Shown here: positions 4,375 to 7,385 of the stretch, piece after piece | Layout: every line of letters begins with the position of its first letter | Numbering within the stretch: the stretch's first letter is position 1 | Assembly (NCBI GenBank): GCA_018665625.1 | Contig: JABJCF010000501.1 | Span: forward strand, 1-7,385 | Origin: Nitrospina sp. | GTDB lineage: Bacteria; Nitrospinota; Nitrospinia; Nitrospinales; VA-1 | DNA: 7,385 bases | Reading direction: 5' to 3' | Made by a program: the position numbers and the translations under genes | Notes under the pieces: model-generated | What the model was told of the DNA's origin: nothing | Databases searched by the model: none | The model's input: the letters and a program-made list of their open reading frames with translations, nothing else

Positions 4375-7089
4375 TTATTCTCCGGCAACTTGCAAATGGT
4401 CTTGGCATCTCTGACAGTTTAGACTCTCTTCCGAATTTGACGGTGCATCAAAATAATGCCAGCACCTTTCACATTTTTGCCCAGGATGTCTTTCAGTAAA
4501 TATTTTCACACCAGGCAACGAGTCGCTGACATACACCTTTTCATCATCACTCAATTCGTCCACCAATTCCACTTTAGAAACGATAAAAATAAATTTCAGC
4601 TCTTCTAGATAAGGACTGACAATCTTTTTAATTTGATCAGGAAGCTCCAGCTTAACAGTCGAATCCAAAGAATGGCCGATAACTTTATCCCTGCGACTCG
4701 CTTCCGAAGCTTTACTGACCTCTCCCTTAAGCTGCACCAATAATTCCCAGTTGTCAGTCAATTCTGAACTAAAGTCAATTTCCTGACTCACAGGAAACGA
4801 AGACAAATGTACACTTTTCACATCCGTACTTCCCTTAGGAAGATAGCGCCAGATTTCTTCCGCCGTAAAGCTCAATATTGGTGCAATTAATCGCACCATT
4901 CCCATCAATAGAATATGAAGCGTGGTTTGCCCTGCCCTCCTCCCCTTAGATTTTTGGGGGTAGGTGTACAACCGGTCCTTCAATATATCAAGATAAAATG
5001 CACTGAGTTCGACCACACAAAAATTAGAAAAAGAATGGTAAAAAGTGTGGAACTCATAATTCTCAAAAGCTGAAAGTATCTTCTCTCTTAAAATATTAAA
5101 TCGGCTAAGGATATAACGATCAATTTCGGGCAGCGAATCCAGGGCAACCGAATCATTTACCGGGTCAAAATCGTGAAGATTACCTAATAGATAACGAAAG
5201 GTATTACGAATCTTTCGGTAAGATTCTGTCAACCGCTTCAATATTTCATTGGAAACTCGAATGTCTTCGCGATAATTTTCTGATGCCACCCATAAACGCA
5301 AGATTTCTGCACCATGTTGGTCAATGATTTTTTGAGGAGCGATTACATTACCCGCAGACTTCGACATTTTCTTGCCTTTACCATCGACCACATAACCGTG
5401 AGTGAGCACTGCCTTATAAGGCTCCTTGTCACGCGTTCCAATGGATTCCAACAAAGAGCTGTGAAACCATCCACGGTGTTGGTCACTTCCTTCCAGATAT
5501 AAGTCTGCAGGCCAGCTTTCATCAGGCCGACTCTCCAACACAGCTACATGACTTACGCCCGAATCAAACCAGACATCTAAAATGTCGTTTTCTTTTTTAA
5601 ATTCCTCACCACCACACTTTTCACACTTGGTTCCGCTTGCAATTAATTCTTCCACAGGTGTTTCAAACCAAAAATCGGCACCTTGCTTTTCTACGCCTTC
5701 CGCCACGCGTTCAAAAACTTCTTTCGCATTGGCAAATTCACCGCATTCGACGCAAGTGCATAAGGTAATGGGAACGCCCCAAGCCCGTTGCCGCGACACA
5801 CACCAGTCGGGGCGATTTTCAATCATGCTATAAATTCGCCCCTTACCCCAATCAGGAATCCACTTCGTGCGCTCAATTCCCTCCAGAGCTTTTTTGCGCA
5901 GTCCCTCTTTTCCCATAGAGATAAACCACTGGTTGGTCGCACGAAAAATTACCGGTTGATGGCAACGCCAGCAATGCGGATAAGAATGTTTGATATCTTT
6001 ATGATGAATCAGCGATCCATCCTGTTTTAGTTTTTCAATTATTTCCGGATTGGCTTTTCGAACAAACATTCCAGAAAAATGTTCGACATCAGACTTAAAA
6101 ATACCGCCATCATCCACAGGGTTATAGGGTTCCAGTCCGTATTTCAGACCAACGATATAGTCATCCTGCCCATGCCCCGGAGCCGTATGAACACAACCGG
6201 TACCCTGCTCTAAAGTGACATGGTCACCTAAAATAACTTTTGATTCACGATCAATAAACGGATGTTGGCAAACCAGATTTTCCAAATCCTTACCCTTGCA
6301 ACTGCCTATAACTTTATATTCCGTAACATCCCATTCCAATATTAATGAAGACAGGAGATCTTCCGCCACGACTAGAACTTCATCGCCGATGGCAACAGAC
6401 ACATACTGAAATTCAGGGTGCAAACAAATTGCCAGGTTTGCAGGCAAGGTCCATGGAGTGGTAGTCCAGATCACCATGTAGGCATTCCCAATGTCTCCCA
6501 GGCTTGCAGGCAACTTGGACTTAATTGCAAACTTCACATAAATGGATGGAGAAGTGTGATCGGCGTGTTCGACTTCCGCTTCCGCTAATGCAGTACGACA
6601 AGAGGTACACCAGTGAACGGGTTTTAATCCCTTATAGACCATGCCTTTTTCTACAAACTTTCCGAATTCACGAACAATGGTTGCTTCGTAGGAATAGTCC
6701 ATAGTCAGATAAGGATTGTCCCATTCCGCAAACACGCCTAACCTTTTAAATTCTTCACGCTGAACATCAACGAAATCTTGAGCGTAAGTACGGCACTGTT
6801 TTCTTATCTCGCTCTTTTCGAGACTCATTTTCTTCTCTTTGAGTTTCTTTCCCACCTGATGCTCAATGGGCAAGCCGTGACAATCCCATCCTGGGATGAA
6901 TCCAGAATCGAACCCCTTCATACTCATAATCTTTACAATAAAATCCTTTAGAATTTTATTGAGCGCATGTCCCATATGGATGTGACCATTGGCGTAAGGA
7001 GGGCCATCGTGAAAGACAAACTTATCTTTCCCCTTGGATAGCAGACGAATTTCTTCGTAAATTTTTTCCTTAGCCCACCATTCAAGCAT
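4375..7089 (-). CDS. ileS: Isoleucyl-tRNA synthetase (main reading frame, N-terminus cut by a stop)
   Basis: This class I synthetase charges tRNA-Ile with isoleucine in the cytoplasm and hydrolyses mischarged valine. Numbering from the ATG at 7089 gives 904 aa. The HIGH signature is PYANGHIHMGH (31-41) and KMSKS lies at 574-578. The CP1 editing domain spans about 160-390, with WTTTPWTLPAN (208-218) and GTGCVHTAPGHG (296-307). VSRQRAWGVP lies at 431-440. The C-terminal zinc knuckle uses Cys873, 876, 892 and 895 (CERCW, CQRCQ), typical of the bacterial IleS1 type. Homologues carry about 25 more residues before this ATG. Those residues are encoded in frame at 7165-7093 but are separated by a TAA at 7092-7090, so the ATG used here is the first after the break. 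All catalytic motifs are intact. It lies between trpS and lspA. Confidence 0.95.
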   Translation of the reverse strand: MLEWWAKEKIYEEIRLLSKGKDKFVFHDGPPYANGHIHMGHALNKILKDFIVKIMSMKGFDSGFIPGWDCHGLPIEHQVGKKLKEKKMSLEKSEIRKQCRTYAQDFVDVQREEFKRLGVFAEWDNPYLTMDYSYEATIVREFGKFVEKGMVYKGLKPVHWCTSCRTALAEAEVEHADHTSPSIYVKFAIKSKLPASLGDIGNAYMVIWTTTPWTLPANLAICLHPEFQYVSVAIGDEVLVVAEDLLSSLILEWDVTEYKVIGSCKGKDLENLVCQHPFIDRESKVILGDHVTLEQGTGCVHTAPGHGQDDYIVGLKYGLEPYNPVDDGGIFKSDVEHFSGMFVRKANPEIIEKLKQDGSLIHHKDIKHSYPHCWRCHQPVIFRATNQWFISMGKEGLRKKALEGIERTKWIPDWGKGRIYSMIENRPDWCVSRQRAWGVPITLCTCVECGEFANAKEVFERVAEGVEKQGADFWFETPVEELIASGTKCEKCGGEEFKKENDILDVWFDSGVSHVAVLESRPDESWPADLYLEGSDQHRGWFHSSLLESIGTRDKEPYKAVLTHGYVVDGKGKKMSKSAGNVIAPQKIIDQHGAEILRLWVASENYREDIRVSNEILKRLTESYRKIRNTFRYLLGNLHDFDPVNDSVALDSLPEIDRYILSRFNILREKILSAFENYEFHTFYHSFSNFCVVELSAFYLDILKDRLYTYPQKSKGRRAGQTTLHILLMGMVRLIAPILSFTAEEIWRYLPKGSTDVKSVHLSSFPVSQEIDFSSELTDNWELLVQLKGEVSKASEASRRDKVIGHSLDSTVKLELPDQIKKIVSPYLEELKFIFIVSKVELVDELSDDEKVYVSDSLPGVKIFTERHPGQKCERCWHYFDAPSNSEESLNCQRCQDHLQVAGE
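4380..4383 (-). promoter_or_regulatory. Ribosome binding site for the TTG start of lspA
   Basis: On the minus strand GGAG ends eight bases before the TTG at 4371-4369. It overlaps the last ileS codons just before the ileS TAA (4377-4375), so ribosomes finishing ileS arrive at the lspA start region. Confidence 0.6.
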
Positions 7090-7167
7090 TTACGGCTCAC
7101 GCTTGGTAAGACTGGCCTTCATGGGGAAATCTGTTACCGGCAAATTGAGAGTATCTTTTGTTTCCAT
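7090..7167 (-). other. ileS: Native ileS 5' segment ending in an in-frame TAA
   Basis: ATG at 7167-7165 opens 25 codons in the same frame as ileS, including LNLPVTDFPM and LTKREP. These align with the conserved IleRS N-terminus, for example E. coli TLNLPETGFPM and LAKREP followed by a Gly and ML. Here TAA (7092-7090) replaces that residue, and the ileS frame resumes with ML at the next codon. The ATG lies only 6 nt after the trpS stop, as expected for the true gene start. A single change such as GAA to TAA would explain it. No strong ribosome binding site precedes either ATG. If the stop is real, IleRS must start at 7089 or arise by restart or readthrough. Confidence 0.85.
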
Positions 7168-7173
7168 AGTATT

Positions 7174-7385
7174 CTAATTAAGTTTCATTGCTTGTTTCAC
7201 CCGATTGAGAGTAGAAGTCGCAACCTGCTGCGCCTTCTTCGTCCCTTCGGAAATTATTTCTTCTACATCTTTTGGCTTTTTGGCTATCTCATTGCGCTTT
7301 TCCATCATCGGTCGCATGCTTTCCAACATGGTTTGAGTGAGCATGTTTTTACAATCACCGCAACCGATTTTAGCCGACCGACACC
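7174..7385 (-). CDS. trpS: Tryptophanyl-tRNA synthetase, C-terminal part (partial)
   Basis: The frame is open from the window's right edge to TAG at 7176-7174, giving the last 69 residues of a class Ic synthetase that charges tRNA-Trp. The visible segment begins CRSAKIGCGDCKNML, matching the family-typical 'K-x-GC-x-DCK' segment at the start of the C-terminal helical region. It continues with the helices LESMRPMMEKRNEIAKKP, then DVEEIISEGTKKAQQVA and STLNRVKQAMKL, the usual end of bacterial TrpRS. The catalytic Rossmann domain with its HIGH- and KMSKS-type motifs lies outside the window. Only 6 nt separate its stop from the ancestral ileS ATG, so the two synthetase genes are almost certainly cotranscribed. 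Nothing in the visible part suggests damage. Confidence 0.9.
   Translation of the reverse strand, partial: CRSAKIGCGDCKNMLTQTMLESMRPMMEKRNEIAKKPKDVEEIISEGTKKAQQVATSTLNRVKQAMKLN

Noticed and set aside
5314..6409. Several plus-strand open frames opposite ileS
   Set aside because: All lie fully inside the well-conserved ileS gene on the other strand and have no family-like sequence.
7090..7092. Reassigned TAA or programmed readthrough
   Set aside because: TAA is the normal terminator of gdhA, the cold-shock gene, the ABM gene, the GYF_2-like gene, lspA and ileS itself. No readthrough context is evident.
7087..7167. Leader peptide or attenuator controlling ileS
   Set aside because: The 25-codon segment contains no isoleucine codons and is plainly homologous to the IleRS N-terminus, so it is the broken start of the gene rather than a regulatory leader.
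7168..7173. T-box riboswitch before ileS
   Set aside because: Only 6 nt separate trpS from the original ileS start, leaving no room for a leader RNA. Any such element would have to precede trpS, outside the window.

Overview
The window reads as ordinary chromosomal housekeeping DNA from a low-to-moderate G+C bacterium (about 40% by eye). All genes use ATG, GTG or TTG starts, most behind GGAG- or AGGG-type ribosome binding sites. The gene set (NADP-type glutamate dehydrogenase, YajQ, a DJ-1/PfpI-family protein, a CspA-type cold-shock protein, a trpS-ileS-lspA cluster) suggests a Gram-negative lineage, perhaps Nitrospinota-like or deltaproteobacterial. That placement is an impression from protein flavour, not a search result. 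I see no mobile element, CRISPR array, rRNA or tRNA gene.

Left part (1-2133, plus strand): the last 19 codons of an unidentified gene, a hairpin with a T-rich tail that probably ends it, then gdhA and yajQ 37 nt apart, possibly cotranscribed. Middle (2134-3525): a DJ-1/PfpI-family gene on the minus strand runs tail-to-tail with yajQ. Its start faces the cold-shock gene across a 201-nt AT-rich divergent region containing candidate promoters and inverted repeats. Downstream on the plus strand lies a small antibiotic-biosynthesis-monooxygenase (ABM) fold protein, which ends 1 nt from the convergent cluster.

Right part (3527-7385, minus strand): a tight cluster in the order trpS (only its 3' end is in the window), ileS, lspA and a small unrecognised gene. 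It pairs two aminoacyl-tRNA synthetases with the lipoprotein signal peptidase. Gaps are 3-11 nt, and lspA (TTG) and the last gene (GTG) have non-ATG starts supported by GGAG sites.

The most notable observation is in ileS. The conserved N-terminal segment of IleRS is present and in frame upstream of the longest uninterrupted reading frame, but an in-frame TAA cuts it off exactly where a Glu or Gly codon is expected, directly followed by an ATG (TAAATG). It is either a nonsense mutation with restart or a single-base sequence error. The second is a DJ-1/PfpI-family protein with Gly in place of the nucleophilic Cys. I found no convincing new multi-gene system.
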